This document shows, one piece after another, positions 43,112 to 52,900 of a DNA stretch of 64,000 bases (position 1 is the first letter of the stretch; each line of letters starts with the position of its first letter). Position numbers and translations under genes: made by a program. The DNA comes from Xanthocytophaga agilis (GTDB lineage Bacteria > Bacteroidota > Bacteroidia > Cytophagales > 172606-1): positions 496,001 to 560,000 of the forward strand of contig NZ_JASJOU010000005.1 in NCBI RefSeq assembly GCF_030068605.1, written 5' to 3'. The notes under the pieces are model-generated. The model did no database searches. It was not told the origin of the DNA and worked only from the letters and a program-made list of their open reading frames with translations.

Positions 43112-44152
43112 TTAACTGATTCCTCCAAACTGTCGCAGGAAGCGTATATCATTCTCACTAAATAAACGCAGATCCCGTACCTGATATAATAAGTTTGTAA
43201 TCCGTTCGATGCCCATACCAAAAGCAAATCCGGTATATTTCTCAGCATCGATGCCACAGTTGGTAAGAACATTTGGATCAACCATACCTGAACCCAGAAT
43301 TTCTACCCAACCTGTATGCTTACACATCTGGCAACCATCTCCTTTACAAATAAGACAGGATATATCCATTTCAGCACTTGGCTCTGTGAATGGGAAATAA
43401 GAAGCACGGAAACGCACCTTCACATCATTGCCAAACATCTCCTTCACGAAATAGTAAAGCGTATTTTTCAGATCTCGGAAACTAACATTGGTATCTATAT
43501 AAAGACCTTCTACCTGATGAAAGAAGCAATGTGCTCTGGCTGAAATGGCTTCATTGCGATACACACGACCTGGCATAATAGCACGGATTGGCGGTTTTTG
43601 TTTTTCCATCAAACGCACTTGCACACCAGATGTATGTGTCCGTAATAGTAGGTCATCTGCTGGGTTATCTGTTTTCCGAATAAAAAACGTATCCTGCATT
43701 TCACGGGCAGGGTGATTTTCGGCAAAGTTCAAGGCGGCAAAGTTGTGCCAGTCATCTTCAATTTCAGGGCCATCCGCAACAGCAAATCCCATTCTGCCAA
43801 AAATCTCTATAATACGATTACGTACCAGCGTCAATGGATGTACAGACCCCAGTTCGTTTGGATATACAGGTAGTGTAAGATCAACAGGTGCTGCTTGTTG
43901 AGCGGATAAGCTTTGCTCTTCAATCCATGCCTGCTTTTCCTTAAACTTATTTTCAGCCAGATTCTTAAGTGTATTTAATTCTGCTCCCATTGCCCGGCGA
44001 TCTTCTGCAGGAATGGTTTTCATGCCTTCAAACAATTCGGCAATTACACTTTTTCGGCTTATATAAGCCATCCGGAATTGTTCCAGTTGGTCTGCAGAAT
44101 CAATTTGGGCGTCTTCGATCTGTTGTCGAATGTCCTTAATGCGGTCTAACAT
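43112..44152 (-). CDS. pheS: Phenylalanyl-tRNA synthetase alpha subunit
   Basis: Class II catalytic subunit of the alpha2-beta2 enzyme, 346 residues. The N-terminal ~90 residues form the tRNA-contacting coiled coil. The catalytic core starts LTLPVYPNELGSVHPL. Motif 1 is in GFAVADGPEIEDDWHNFAALNF, motif 2 in MPGRVYRNEAISARAHCFFHQVEGL, and motif 3 in FAFGMGIERITNLLYQVRDLR. Four Cys (CLICKGDGCQMC) are an extra, as in many homologues. pheT is not adjacent, unlike in many bacteria, a common Bacteroidota arrangement. A TAnnTTTG promoter lies about 80 bp upstream. Confidence 0.96.
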   Translation of the reverse strand: MLDRIKDIRQQIEDAQIDSADQLEQFRMAYISRKSVIAELFEGMKTIPAEDRRAMGAELNTLKNLAENKFKEKQAWIEEQSLSAQQAAPVDLTLPVYPNELGSVHPLTLVRNRIIEIFGRMGFAVADGPEIEDDWHNFAALNFAENHPAREMQDTFFIRKTDNPADDLLLRTHTSGVQVRLMEKQKPPIRAIMPGRVYRNEAISARAHCFFHQVEGLYIDTNVSFRDLKNTLYYFVKEMFGNDVKVRFRASYFPFTEPSAEMDISCLICKGDGCQMCKHTGWVEILGSGMVDPNVLTNCGIDAEKYTGFAFGMGIERITNLLYQVRDLRLFSENDIRFLRQFGGIS

Positions 44153-44233
44153 ATAAAGTTTCGGATTTGACTATAATCAGGCTGATATCAAAAATAGTAC
44201 AAACGGATGTGTCCATTAGTAGTATTTGTTTCG

Positions 44234-44241
44234 CAAAGATA
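44234..44241 (-). promoter_or_regulatory. Promoter -7 element for pheS
   Basis: The minus strand reads TATCTTTG (TAnnTTTG), 82 bp before the pheS ATG. Confidence 0.5.
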
Positions 44242-44473
44242 ATAGTCCGGGTATGAAATCGTATTCTTTCTATGCAAAAACCTGTAAATTATCCACAATA
44301 AACACCTATATGATTTACAAAAAACATTGTTTTTTATGGGATTATCTTTTTATTTTGCGTCCCTTTCTGTGTAAAAACAAAAGGTGACCCTATTTTTCGG
44401 GAAAGTATATTTTGCTAAATCAGAAATAACGTCTCATTATTTATTTTTAATCACCTATTTTAATTGTCAACGA

Positions 44474-46615
44474 ATGGCAGTAATTGGTAAAATCAGAGAA
44501 AAAGCAGGCTGGGCAATCGGATTGATTGCTTTAGGATTAGGCCTTTTTATTGTCGGTGCCGACTTTTTTGGCCCCAAATCAAATCTGTTCAGTAATGATG
44601 CCGAAGTTGGAAAAATTGCGGGTCATGGCATTAGTGCTAAAGAATTTGAGGCTGAAGTGGAACAGATAAAAGCCACTATGGCAATGCAAGGGCAGAATCC
44701 AACAGAGCAACAACTGCAACAAATTCGTGAACAGGTATGGCAGGATATGATTTTCCGTTATGCATACCAGCCACAGTTTGAAAAACTGGGCATTGGCTTG
44801 TCTCCAGAAGAGCGGGATGATATGATTGCAGGAGATAACATTCATACCAGCATCAAACAAACTCAAGTATTCCAAAATGCATCAGGCCAGTTTGATAGGA
44901 CTATGCTGGATCGTTACCTGGATTACATAGAGTCAGACTCTGCCCGTCCTCAGGATAAGCAATTATGGGAAAACTTTATCGTAAACCAACTGCCTCAAAT
45001 GCGTATGCGTGAGAAGTATGACAATCTGTTACGTACTTCCTTATATGTTACACAGGCAGAAGCACAGCATGAGTATGAAGCACAAGTTGCCAAAGTTGAT
45101 GCTAAATACATATATGTTCCTTATTATTCTATTCCTGATTCTACTATCAAGGTTTCTGATGATGAATTAAAAACGTATTTGAGTGCACATAAGAATCAGT
45201 ACAAAGGAGATGAAACTCGCAGTCTTAAATATGTGACTTTCCCTATCATGCCTTCTGCTAAAGATAGCGCTGACCTGAAAAGTCAATTGGTGGATCTTGC
45301 TAAACAGCTGGCTGTTGCACCAAACGATTCATCTTTTGCTATTGCTGAATCAGAAATTGAAGTTCCAGGTAATGGTTCCTATCAGGTAATTGGGGCACTG
45401 CCTCAGGAAATTCAGAATACGATCTCTACCTTAATACCAGGTTCTATTAATGGGCCTTTTCAGGATGGTAACGAATACTACATCTTTAAATATGATGGAG
45501 CAAAAGATGATAGCATTCCTTCATTACGCGCCAGCCATATTTTATTTAATTTACCTAAAGGTGCCTCAGATTCAGTAAAAGCCCAAACTCGTAAACAAGC
45601 TGAAGATGTATTGAAACAAATCAAAGATGGAGCTAGTTTTGAAGCCCTAGCACAACAATATGGTTCTGATGGTACTGCGCAACGTGGAGGGGACTTGGGT
45701 TGGTTTTCTAAGAATGGGCAAATGGTAAAGGAGTTCGAAGGACCTATATTTAGCTTTAACGGATCTGGCTTGCTTCCAAACCTTGTCGAAACTGAGTATG
45801 GTTATCATATAGTGAAAGTAACTCAACCTAAGACATACAAGAAATACAAAGTTGCTGTTATCCGTAAGTCTATCGTACCTAGTGAGGCTACTCGAAATGA
45901 AGTATATCGTAAAGCCAGTGCAATCGGCAGTCAGGCTAAAGATATTGCTTCATTTGAAGAGGCTGTAAAGAAAGATCCTACTTTATCTGCTTACACTGCG
46001 GATCGTCTTCAGCCACAAGCTACCAGCATCAATACACTGGTTAATGCAAGATCTATTGTACAGTGGGCATTTAAAGATGATACAAAAGTAGGAACTGTTT
46101 CAACAGAATTGTTTGAACTGGATAATCCAAACCAGTATGTAATAGCTGTATTAACTGGTAAAAGTGAAAAAGGATCTCCTTCTGTAGACGCATATCGGGC
46201 TGAACTAACCAATAAGGTTCGTAATCAGAAAAAAGCAGAACAGATCATAAGCAAGTTGGGTGATCTATCTGGAACATTGGATGCTATTGCTCAGAAATAT
46301 GGTGCACAAGCTCAGGTGTTGACAGGTACAGATATTACAATGGGATCTAATTCTTTACCAAGTGTGGGAATGGAACCTGCGGCCCTGGGTAAAGCATTTG
46401 GTTTGAAAGTTGGTCAGAAAAGTAAGGCTATCAAAGGTGAGAATGGTGTGATTGTAATGGAAGTTACTAAACAAACTCCTGCTCCTCAGATCGCAGATTA
46501 TACACAATATAAGACGCAACTGAAACAAAATAAGAGCTTCTCTGTCACCTATCTGGCTGGTGAAGCTATCAAGGAAGATGCAGATATCGAAGATTTGAGA
46601 TATAAATTCTATTAA
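44474..46615 (+). CDS. PpiD-like periplasmic peptidyl-prolyl isomerase
   Basis: Membrane-anchored chaperone for outer-membrane proteins. The start is the ATG giving MAVIGKIREKAGWAIG, because upstream residues to the next ATG (44384) do not fit the family; length 713. One N-terminal membrane helix (WAIGLIALGLGLFIVG), a SurA-N-like domain (GHGISAKEFEAEVEQIKATM), one parvulin domain (LRASHILFNLPKG, then GDLGWFSKNGQMVKEFE, GYHIVKV), and a C-terminal domain. Many homologues have two parvulin-like parts; the second here is degenerate. Ends at a strong terminator. Confidence 0.92.
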   Translation: MAVIGKIREKAGWAIGLIALGLGLFIVGADFFGPKSNLFSNDAEVGKIAGHGISAKEFEAEVEQIKATMAMQGQNPTEQQLQQIREQVWQDMIFRYAYQPQFEKLGIGLSPEERDDMIAGDNIHTSIKQTQVFQNASGQFDRTMLDRYLDYIESDSARPQDKQLWENFIVNQLPQMRMREKYDNLLRTSLYVTQAEAQHEYEAQVAKVDAKYIYVPYYSIPDSTIKVSDDELKTYLSAHKNQYKGDETRSLKYVTFPIMPSAKDSADLKSQLVDLAKQLAVAPNDSSFAIAESEIEVPGNGSYQVIGALPQEIQNTISTLIPGSINGPFQDGNEYYIFKYDGAKDDSIPSLRASHILFNLPKGASDSVKAQTRKQAEDVLKQIKDGASFEALAQQYGSDGTAQRGGDLGWFSKNGQMVKEFEGPIFSFNGSGLLPNLVETEYGYHIVKVTQPKTYKKYKVAVIRKSIVPSEATRNEVYRKASAIGSQAKDIASFEEAVKKDPTLSAYTADRLQPQATSINTLVNARSIVQWAFKDDTKVGTVSTELFELDNPNQYVIAVLTGKSEKGSPSVDAYRAELTNKVRNQKKAEQIISKLGDLSGTLDAIAQKYGAQAQVLTGTDITMGSNSLPSVGMEPAALGKAFGLKVGQKSKAIKGENGVIVMEVTKQTPAPQIADYTQYKTQLKQNKSFSVTYLAGEAIKEDADIEDLRYKFY

Positions 46616-46641
46616 TAGCCTGTATTATCTACTATGATTTA

Positions 46642-46674
46642 AAACCTTGCTTCACCAGAAAGCAAGGTTTTTTT
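46642..46674 (+). terminator. Terminator after the PpiD-like gene
   Basis: Perfect 11-bp stem AAACCTTGCTT/AAGCAAGGTTT (46642-46652, 46660-46670) followed by a T run. Confidence 0.92.
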
Positions 46675-46805
46675 ATTTCTACAGATATAGCTCAGAAATG
46701 TAGTTTATTAAAAAGCTTCTGTTTACTGAACAAATCATCGTATTTTTATGGAGAGTCAGATCTGTAAGGTCATACAAGGGTTAATCAAATTATTATATAT
46801 TCACA

Positions 46806-47666
46806 ATGAGACATTACCTTCTGCTTTGTATCAGCTTTTTATTTTCAATACCAACTTTGTTTGCCCAGAATGATAAATCCTTATTATGGGAGATATCAGG
46901 GAAAGGAATCACTAAGCCTTCCTATATTTTTGGAACAATACATATATTGTGTGCATCAGACCTGGTAATTACTAACAATCTTAAGATTGCCTTTAACAAG
47001 TCTGAACAACTTTATTTGGAATTGGATATGGATGATCCAGGTATGTTGCTTCAGATGATGCAACATATGACCATGAAAGATGGTATAACTCTAAAGTCAT
47101 TGGTTTCAGAGGCAGATTACACTATCGTATCTACCTTCTTTCAGAAGAAAACAGGCATGTCAATAGATATGTTGGCTGGAACCAAGCCATTTTTTATTAT
47201 GAGTTTGGTTTTGCCTTCTACCATGAGTTGTCAGACAGCCTCATGGGAAACTTCATTAATGTCACTGGCGCAGGAGCAAAAGATTGAGACATACGGACTG
47301 GAGACTTTACAAGATCAATTGGCAGTTATTGATCAGATCTCCTATAAAGATCAGGCTTCAATGCTACTAGAGACTTTGAAAGATACTATCCAATCACAAA
47401 AAGAAAATCAAAAACTTATAAACCTATACAAAGATCAGGATATAGATGGTATGCAGAAATCTATTGCAGAGGCATCTCAGGCAACCTCCAAGTATGAACG
47501 TATACTGCTAACAGACCGAAATAACCGATGGATACCACTTATTACCAAAATTGCCACAGAGAGGCCTACTTTTTTTGCTGTAGGTGCAGGACATCTGGGA
47601 GGAAAAAAAGGAGTGATACAACTATTGCGTAAAGCAGGCTACCAAATAAAACCTGTAAAGTTATAG
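46806..47666 (+). CDS. TraB/GumN family protein
   Basis: 286 residues with a signal peptide (1-20, ending PTLFAQ). The TraB/GumN fold is clear: LLWEISGKGITKPSYIFGTIHI with the GxxH-type motif, LYLELDMDD, and near the end FFAVGAGHLGGKKGVIQLLRKAGYQIKPV. These are Tiki-like, putatively metal-dependent proteases; the GTIH and GAGHL histidines are probably in the active site. Function in Bacteroidota is not known. It is possibly followed by the SMP-30-like gene in the same direction. Confidence 0.87.
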   Translation: MRHYLLLCISFLFSIPTLFAQNDKSLLWEISGKGITKPSYIFGTIHILCASDLVITNNLKIAFNKSEQLYLELDMDDPGMLLQMMQHMTMKDGITLKSLVSEADYTIVSTFFQKKTGMSIDMLAGTKPFFIMSLVLPSTMSCQTASWETSLMSLAQEQKIETYGLETLQDQLAVIDQISYKDQASMLLETLKDTIQSQKENQKLINLYKDQDIDGMQKSIAEASQATSKYERILLTDRNNRWIPLITKIATERPTFFAVGAGHLGGKKGVIQLLRKAGYQIKPVKL

Positions 47667-47755
47667 TTAAAAAAGCTGCTAATTTTCTACTTAGTATGTG
47701 CAAATATCATTGAAAGTCAACACTTTTGTTTTTCATCACTTCAACCCTAACACCT

Positions 47756-48604
47756 ATGAAATCAGTAAGTGCTTTTTTGACCTGTGCAGGTCTTTTCCTT
47801 CTATTACTATCAACTAATACAATTGCACAATCTGTGAAATTGACAAAGGTTTGGGAAACCGATACTACTGTCACTACTCCTGAATCAGTATTTTATGATA
47901 ACAAGACAAATACCATTTATGTGTCTTGTATCAATGGGGGACCCGCTCCTGAAAATTCAAAAAGTTTTATTGCCAAGGTAAGTCCTGATGGCAAAGTCCT
48001 TCAGCGAATCACAGAAGGACTAAACTCAACCAAGGGATTGATTGTAAGTGGCAATAAAATTTATGTAACAGAGATATTTAAACTGGTAGAAATAGATCTG
48101 AAAACAGGGAAGGTTAGTAAGAAATACGATGTGCCAGAAGCAAAATTTTTGAATGATGTGACCGCTGATGAAAGTGGAATGGTGTACTTTACAGATATGC
48201 GAAACAATCGCATCTGGATGTTACACAATGGTATGATTATGAAGGTAAGCGAAGGCGGACCATTAAATAATCCAAATGGACTTTTGTATGAGAAAGGAAA
48301 GCTGCTGGTTGGAAATGGAGATGGAAAGATTTTGGCATATGATATAAAGACCAAGCAGTATACTACTCTTGCAGAAGGTATGGGTGGAATAGATGGATTG
48401 GTATCTGATGGAAAGAAGGGGTATTTTGCTTCTGAATGGCGTGGTAAAATCTGGCATGTGACACCTGATGGAAAAATTGAGCTACTGCATGATACAGTGG
48501 ATCAAAAAATAAATACAGCTGACATCGACTATATCCCTTCTAAAAAGACTTTGCTGGTACCAACATTCTTTGTTAATAAAGTACTGGCATTTAAAGTAGA
48601 TTGA
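47756..48604 (+). CDS. SMP-30/gluconolactonase-like secreted protein
   Basis: Exported six-bladed propeller of 282 residues. The start is the ATG giving MKSVSAFLTCAGLFLLLL, a proper signal peptide ending TIAQ; the 10 residues that could be read upstream are not needed. Repeats such as PESVFYDNKTNTIYVSCINGG, FLNDVTADESGMVYFTDMRNNRIWML and LNNPNGLLYEKGKLLVGNG match SMP-30/gluconolactonase lactonases, with the metal residues plausible in PES, NPNG and D-type loops. The substrate is not assigned. A strong hairpin follows. Confidence 0.85.
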   Translation: MKSVSAFLTCAGLFLLLLSTNTIAQSVKLTKVWETDTTVTTPESVFYDNKTNTIYVSCINGGPAPENSKSFIAKVSPDGKVLQRITEGLNSTKGLIVSGNKIYVTEIFKLVEIDLKTGKVSKKYDVPEAKFLNDVTADESGMVYFTDMRNNRIWMLHNGMIMKVSEGGPLNNPNGLLYEKGKLLVGNGDGKILAYDIKTKQYTTLAEGMGGIDGLVSDGKKGYFASEWRGKIWHVTPDGKIELLHDTVDQKINTADIDYIPSKKTLLVPTFFVNKVLAFKVD

Positions 48605-48625
48605 ATTAAATAGCTTAGTACTGTT

Positions 48626-48662
48626 AAAGATAACCTCTTCATTGTGGAGAGGTTATCTTTTT
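48626..48662 (+). terminator. Terminator after the SMP-30-like gene
   Basis: Perfect 13-bp stem AAAGATAACCTCT/AGAGGTTATCTTT (48626-48638, 48648-48660) then TT. Confidence 0.85.
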
Positions 48663-48710
48663 ATAGATGGACAATCTTTTGTATCAATAGGGTTTGTTAT
48701 ATAAAGATCG

Positions 48711-48718
48711 TATTTTTG
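48711..48718 (+). promoter_or_regulatory. Promoter -7 element for udk
   Basis: TATTTTTG (TAnnTTTG), 45 bp before the ATG at 48763. It lies inside the longer possible frame starting 48694 and so argues that the short start is real. Confidence 0.55.
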
Positions 48719-48762
48719 AGAAAAATTCTTCCTTCTTCTCAACAAACTCCCATTCCAATCGA

Positions 48763-49398
48763 ATGCAGCGTCCTTTCATCGTCGGTATTACAGGTGGTAG
48801 CGGTTCCGGCAAGACATATTTTCTGAATAGCCTATTAAAATCCTTTTCCTCAGAGGAGATTTGTTTAATTTCTCAGGATAACTATTACCGACCATTAGAA
48901 CAGCAACAACTGGATTCTAATGGCGTACAAAACTTTGATCTTCCTGAAGCCATCGATCATCAGCTCTTTGGCTATCATGTAATGGGTCTGAGAGAGGGAC
49001 GTACAATTCAACAAAAGGAATATACTTTTAACAAAAAGGATATAGAACCTCAGATGCTTACCTTCCAACCTGCTCCTATTATAGTGGTAGAAGGTTTGTT
49101 TGTGTTGTATTATCCTGAAGTAGCCAATCTATTGGATTTAAAGATCTTCATTGACGCTAAAGAACATATCAAATTGAAGCGTCGTATCTTTCGGGATAAC
49201 ACAGAAAGAGGATATGACCTCACAGATGTTTTATACAGACTTGAGCACCATATCGTACCTGCTTATGAGAAGTACATAGCTCCCCTTAAACATGAAGCAG
49301 ATGTAATTATTCCAAACAATAGCCACTTTAAGACTGCTTTGGAAATGGTTATTCTATTTTTGCAAAGTAAGGTTAAGTCAAACCTTTCAGTAAAGTAG
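48763..49398 (+). CDS. udk: Uridine kinase
   Basis: Phosphorylates uridine and cytidine in pyrimidine salvage. The start is the ATG giving MQRPFIVGITGGSGSGKT (211 residues), the standard length and N-terminus; a 23-residue longer frame would contain the promoter. The P-loop is GGSGSGKT at 9-16 of this start; then LISQDNYYRPL, FDLPEAID, IIVVEGLFVLY (Walker B region), and the NMP-lid Arg residues in LKRRIFRDNTERGYD. Cytosolic and apparently monocistronic. Confidence 0.93.
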   Translation: MQRPFIVGITGGSGSGKTYFLNSLLKSFSSEEICLISQDNYYRPLEQQQLDSNGVQNFDLPEAIDHQLFGYHVMGLREGRTIQQKEYTFNKKDIEPQMLTFQPAPIIVVEGLFVLYYPEVANLLDLKIFIDAKEHIKLKRRIFRDNTERGYDLTDVLYRLEHHIVPAYEKYIAPLKHEADVIIPNNSHFKTALEMVILFLQSKVKSNLSVK

Positions 49399-49580
49399 AC
49401 ACACACAAAAGGAAGTGGTTCAGGATAATTATACTGTAAAACACTCAACAAGTAGATATTGGAGCGAGACAATTAATCTACTACCCGCACTGAGTCAACC
49501 ATTTCTATATTTCTTTTTTATTGATTAACGAAATAATTGTTTGGTATTGTAACTTCAATGTTATTAAGTACAAGCGTAAG

Positions 49581-49601
49581 ATGGACTATCCCAAATTTTG
49601 G
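49581..49601 (-). repeat. Diverged copy of the 22-bp repeat
   Basis: On minus it reads CCAAAATTTGGGAT followed by AGTCCAT, about 17 of 22 matches to the copies at 20686 and 22616. It may be chance or a relic. Confidence 0.3.
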
Positions 49602-49628
49602 ATGTGATTCAGTCCGAACTTGTAAATA

Positions 49629-49667
49629 GAATAAAGCCTAGAATCTTCAAGAGCCTAGGCTTTATTC
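49629..49667. terminator. Hairpin in the udk-permease gap
   Basis: Perfect 13-bp stem GAATAAAGCCTAG/CTAGGCTTTATTC (49629-49641, 49655-49667). There is no U tract, so its polarity is unclear. Confidence 0.45.
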
Positions 49668-50068
49668 TCAGTTGAATTACTCGTTTAAAAAGTCCAAAAA
49701 GGATAATTTTTCTATACTATTTTCCCCACAAGAACAAGGAATAGTCTCATGGGGAAGATTCCTTATACATTTATACTACTTCCCGTCATTAAAGAAAACT
49801 CTAGTTCTATTCGTAACTATATCTTGCTTTAGAAATCAGGATTACTTGTTTATTAAGTAGTAAGACACTTTAAATATTAGTTTATATACTCGTTTCCAAT
49901 TTTATACACAACTAATCAGAATGGCATTTCTATACTGCTATTTTGTCTGATTACTTAATTCTTACCAGATAATAACAACTACAAATGTTGTAAAGAGAGC
50001 AATTAAAGGGCTCTGAAAAAATAGCTCAGACCATTCTATCCGAAATTCCCTTATATGTCTTATCTACT

Positions 50069-52744
50069 TTATTCACTTCGTAATATCTTCACCGGATTTA
50101 CATGTGCTGCTTTAATTGCCTGAGAGCTTACGGTAAACAAAGCTATCAGAATCGCAGAAGCTCCACAGAATGCAAACACCCACCAGGCTATATCAATGTG
50201 ATAGGCAAAATCACTTAACCAAAGACTCATAGCATAATATACCAATGGCCATGCTATCAGATTTGCCAAAGCAACAAGTTTTAAGAAATCTTTGGCAAAT
50301 AAGGTTACAATATCACTTACAGATGCACCAACCACCTTACGGATACCGATTTCCTTCTTACGCTGCTCAGCCATAAACATCGCCAACCCAAATAAGCCCA
50401 GACAAGCTACAAATATGGTCAACCCAGAGAATAGCCCTACAATTTGTCCAATTCGTTGCTCTGCCTGATAGACAGCTTCAAAATCAGTATCCAGAAAGGA
50501 GTATTCAAAAGGTGCTTCGACTCCAAGGGCTGTCCATTGTTGCTTCAGTGAAGATAGTAAACCTGACACATCTTTTGTTTTTACCTTTACCAGTATAGTC
50601 CCCCGATTTTGTCCCAGTACCATTACCAATGGAGAAATACGTTCATGCAATGATCTGAAATGAAAATCCTGCACGATCCCAATCACATGATAAGCAGTTT
50701 TCTTTCCATCATTATCTGAATTTGTAAGAGTATGCCCAATGGCATTTTTATTCCAGCCAAAACTTCTGGCAGCAGTTTCATTTAGAATAATGGCAGTAGA
50801 GTCGGTAGCAAATTGTTCTGAGAAGTTTCGCCCCTGTACGATTTTCATACCCATTGTTGTCAGATAACGGTAATCGACTCCATAACGAAGCGTTTTTACC
50901 ATCTTAGTAGGATTATCTTCTCCTGTAACAAAAAAATTATTATTGTAAGAATTACCTGCAGGTACATAGCCTGAAATGCTTGCATTACTCACCCGTGAAT
51001 CCTGCAGCAATTTCTGATAAAACACATCTTCATTTTTAGCTAGTCGCCAGGTCTCCCGCATAATCAATACCTGATCCCTGTCGTACCCTAATGCTTTATT
51101 TTGAATATATGAAAGTTGCTGATATACGATGGTTGTTCCTATCATTAAAGAGATCGAGACACAAAACTGAAAAACAACCAGACCACTGCGCAATCCAATA
51201 CTTTCCCGAGCTGTTACCAATTTGCCTTTCAGCACCTGTATGGGTTTAAAAGAAGACAGAAAGAATGCCGGATAACTACCAGCAATAGTCCCAACCAAAA
51301 TACCAAATAAAAGTAGACCAGGCAACAACCAGGGAGTTTCTACAAATTGGAAACTCAGTTGCCTTCCGGCCAGATGATTAAATACAGGCAATGCCAGGTA
51401 TACCAAACCAATAGCAATACCCAATGCGAACAATGTAAGCAGAATAGATTCCAACAGAAACTGTCCTATCAATTCAGATTTTACAGAGCCAAGCACTTTA
51501 CGCATTCCTACTTCTCTGGCTCGTTTGACAGCGCCTGCTGTTGAAAGGTTCATAAAGTTGATACAGGCAATAAGTACCATGAAGATGGCAATTGCACTAA
51601 AGATATAGATATACTGAATATTGCCAGCCGGACTTAGATCATATAAGAAATTAGAATGCAGATGGATATCTGTCAGTGGTTGTAAAAATAGCCCTATACT
51701 GTTTCCTTTCTGCCGAAACTCTTTTGTACTCATTCCCATTGCTACCTGCATCTGTGGACTCATGTACTTATCTACTGTATAATCCAGCTTACTTTCGAGC
51801 TTTTTGTAGTCATATCCTTTAGGTAGTACCAGATAGGTATAAAATTCAGATGACATCCATGAGTCTGACTTAGCCTCAGGCAGACTGCTCATGGAAACAA
51901 ACAGGTCAAAATGAAAGTGAGAGTTGGTAGGGATTGTTTCTATTACTCCTGTTATTTTACAGGTAGCATTTAGTTCTTTAAATACCAACATCTTGCCTAT
52001 CGGGTCTTCTATTCCGAAGTAACGTTTGGCTAATTCTTTGGTAATGACAGTACTATTGGGCTCAAGCAAAGCCGTTCTAGGATTTCCCTGCAGGAAAGGC
52101 AGTGTAAACACCTGAAAAAAGTTAGAGTCTGCAAAAGCAAAACCATTGATCTTAAATGTATTCTCCTTGTAAGAGACCAAAGGAGATCCTCCAGAACGCA
52201 AACGGGTAGCATCCAGCACTTCCGGATAGTCGGACTTCAATACACGAGCTGTAGGTGGCATTACATGAGATTCAGCAATATGTTCTCCGTGTGTATTTGC
52301 ATTAAATACAACCCGCACTATTTGATCGGCCTTCTCATTAAATCGGTCATAACTAAATTCATGTTGTACATACAACATAATTAATAGTGCAGTAGAGATG
52401 CCTATGGCAAGTCCAAATACATTTAAAAACGTAAAAGCTTTACGACGCCACAGATTACGAAAGGCGATGGTCAAATAGTTTTGTAGCATATCAGTAGTCA
52501 GAGTTTGTAGTATTTTCTTGCGTCGAATAAAAGAAGGCCTCAGGTAACTAACTACCTCCCAAAAGTACAGTCTGTTTGCATAGCGTATCCCATTCCTTCT
52601 GACACGCAGATAGTATCTTTCATATAGATCGCCTTGTACCTCTTCCAGTAAATGGGGAGCACAAAATCGTTCCAGCAAATAGTCCATCCAGAGAGGCGGA
52701 TCACTATGTGTATTGGAAGATTGCTTTAATGAAGATGGTTGCAT
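50069..52744 (-). CDS. MacB/FtsX-type ABC transporter permease with prefix domain
   Basis: Inner-membrane ABC permease of 891 residues, of the Bacteroidota type with a permease prefix domain (PPLWMDYLLERFCAPHLLEEVQGDLYERYY, about 16-60). The core begins with the conserved YLTIAFRNLWRRKAFTFLNVFGLAIGIS. Two MacB-like periplasmic parts and two FtsX membrane parts follow: the first FtsX block near 375-480 (IAIFMVLIACINFMNLSTAGAVKRAREVGMRKVLGS), the second near 760-880 (MAEQRKKEIGIRKVVGAS). No ATPase gene is adjacent. Export of peptides, lipids or drugs is possible. Confidence 0.9.
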   Translation of the reverse strand: MQPSSLKQSSNTHSDPPLWMDYLLERFCAPHLLEEVQGDLYERYYLRVRRNGIRYANRLYFWEVVSYLRPSFIRRKKILQTLTTDMLQNYLTIAFRNLWRRKAFTFLNVFGLAIGISTALLIMLYVQHEFSYDRFNEKADQIVRVVFNANTHGEHIAESHVMPPTARVLKSDYPEVLDATRLRSGGSPLVSYKENTFKINGFAFADSNFFQVFTLPFLQGNPRTALLEPNSTVITKELAKRYFGIEDPIGKMLVFKELNATCKITGVIETIPTNSHFHFDLFVSMSSLPEAKSDSWMSSEFYTYLVLPKGYDYKKLESKLDYTVDKYMSPQMQVAMGMSTKEFRQKGNSIGLFLQPLTDIHLHSNFLYDLSPAGNIQYIYIFSAIAIFMVLIACINFMNLSTAGAVKRAREVGMRKVLGSVKSELIGQFLLESILLTLFALGIAIGLVYLALPVFNHLAGRQLSFQFVETPWLLPGLLLFGILVGTIAGSYPAFFLSSFKPIQVLKGKLVTARESIGLRSGLVVFQFCVSISLMIGTTIVYQQLSYIQNKALGYDRDQVLIMRETWRLAKNEDVFYQKLLQDSRVSNASISGYVPAGNSYNNNFFVTGEDNPTKMVKTLRYGVDYRYLTTMGMKIVQGRNFSEQFATDSTAIILNETAARSFGWNKNAIGHTLTNSDNDGKKTAYHVIGIVQDFHFRSLHERISPLVMVLGQNRGTILVKVKTKDVSGLLSSLKQQWTALGVEAPFEYSFLDTDFEAVYQAEQRIGQIVGLFSGLTIFVACLGLFGLAMFMAEQRKKEIGIRKVVGASVSDIVTLFAKDFLKLVALANLIAWPLVYYAMSLWLSDFAYHIDIAWWVFAFCGASAILIALFTVSSQAIKAAHVNPVKILRSE

Positions 52745-52802
52745 GTATCAGGATGAGTTACTACCAGACATTACTTCTATTTCGGTAGAACAAATGCATT
52801 GC

Positions 52803-52844
52803 CAAAAAACAAAATGCCTCTTTCTACAATAGAAAGAGGCATTT
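52803..52844 (-). terminator. Terminator after queA
   Basis: Perfect 14-bp stem (52812-52825 with 52831-52844), AAATGCCTC pairing GAGGCATTT, followed by a T-rich run on minus, 57 bp after the queA stop. Confidence 0.85.
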
Positions 52845-52900
52845 ACTAAAAAGATCTTCATTTTATATGTCCGATAACGAACACATGTTGTCCGATTTTA

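Larger units (their letters stand above)
49399..50068. other. Intergenic region downstream of udk
   Basis: 670 bp between convergent udk and the ABC permease. It holds a third diverged copy of the repeat found at 20.7/22.6 kb and a 13-bp hairpin. A 62-codon TTG-start frame at 49672-49860 is not supported. Confidence 0.4.

Noticed and set aside
44289-44297. TTATCCACA, a DnaA-box-like nonamer
   Set aside because: A single copy with no cluster or AT-rich unwinding element; expected by chance in 64 kb. No replication origin is claimed.
48694-48762. Longer start of udk
   Set aside because: It would include the promoter -7 element at 48711-48718; the ATG at 48763 gives the standard N-terminus.
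49672-49860. 62-residue plus-strand frame with a TTG start
   Set aside because: Composition is low-complexity and hydrophobic/aromatic without a family pattern, and no ribosome-binding or promoter signal is visible.
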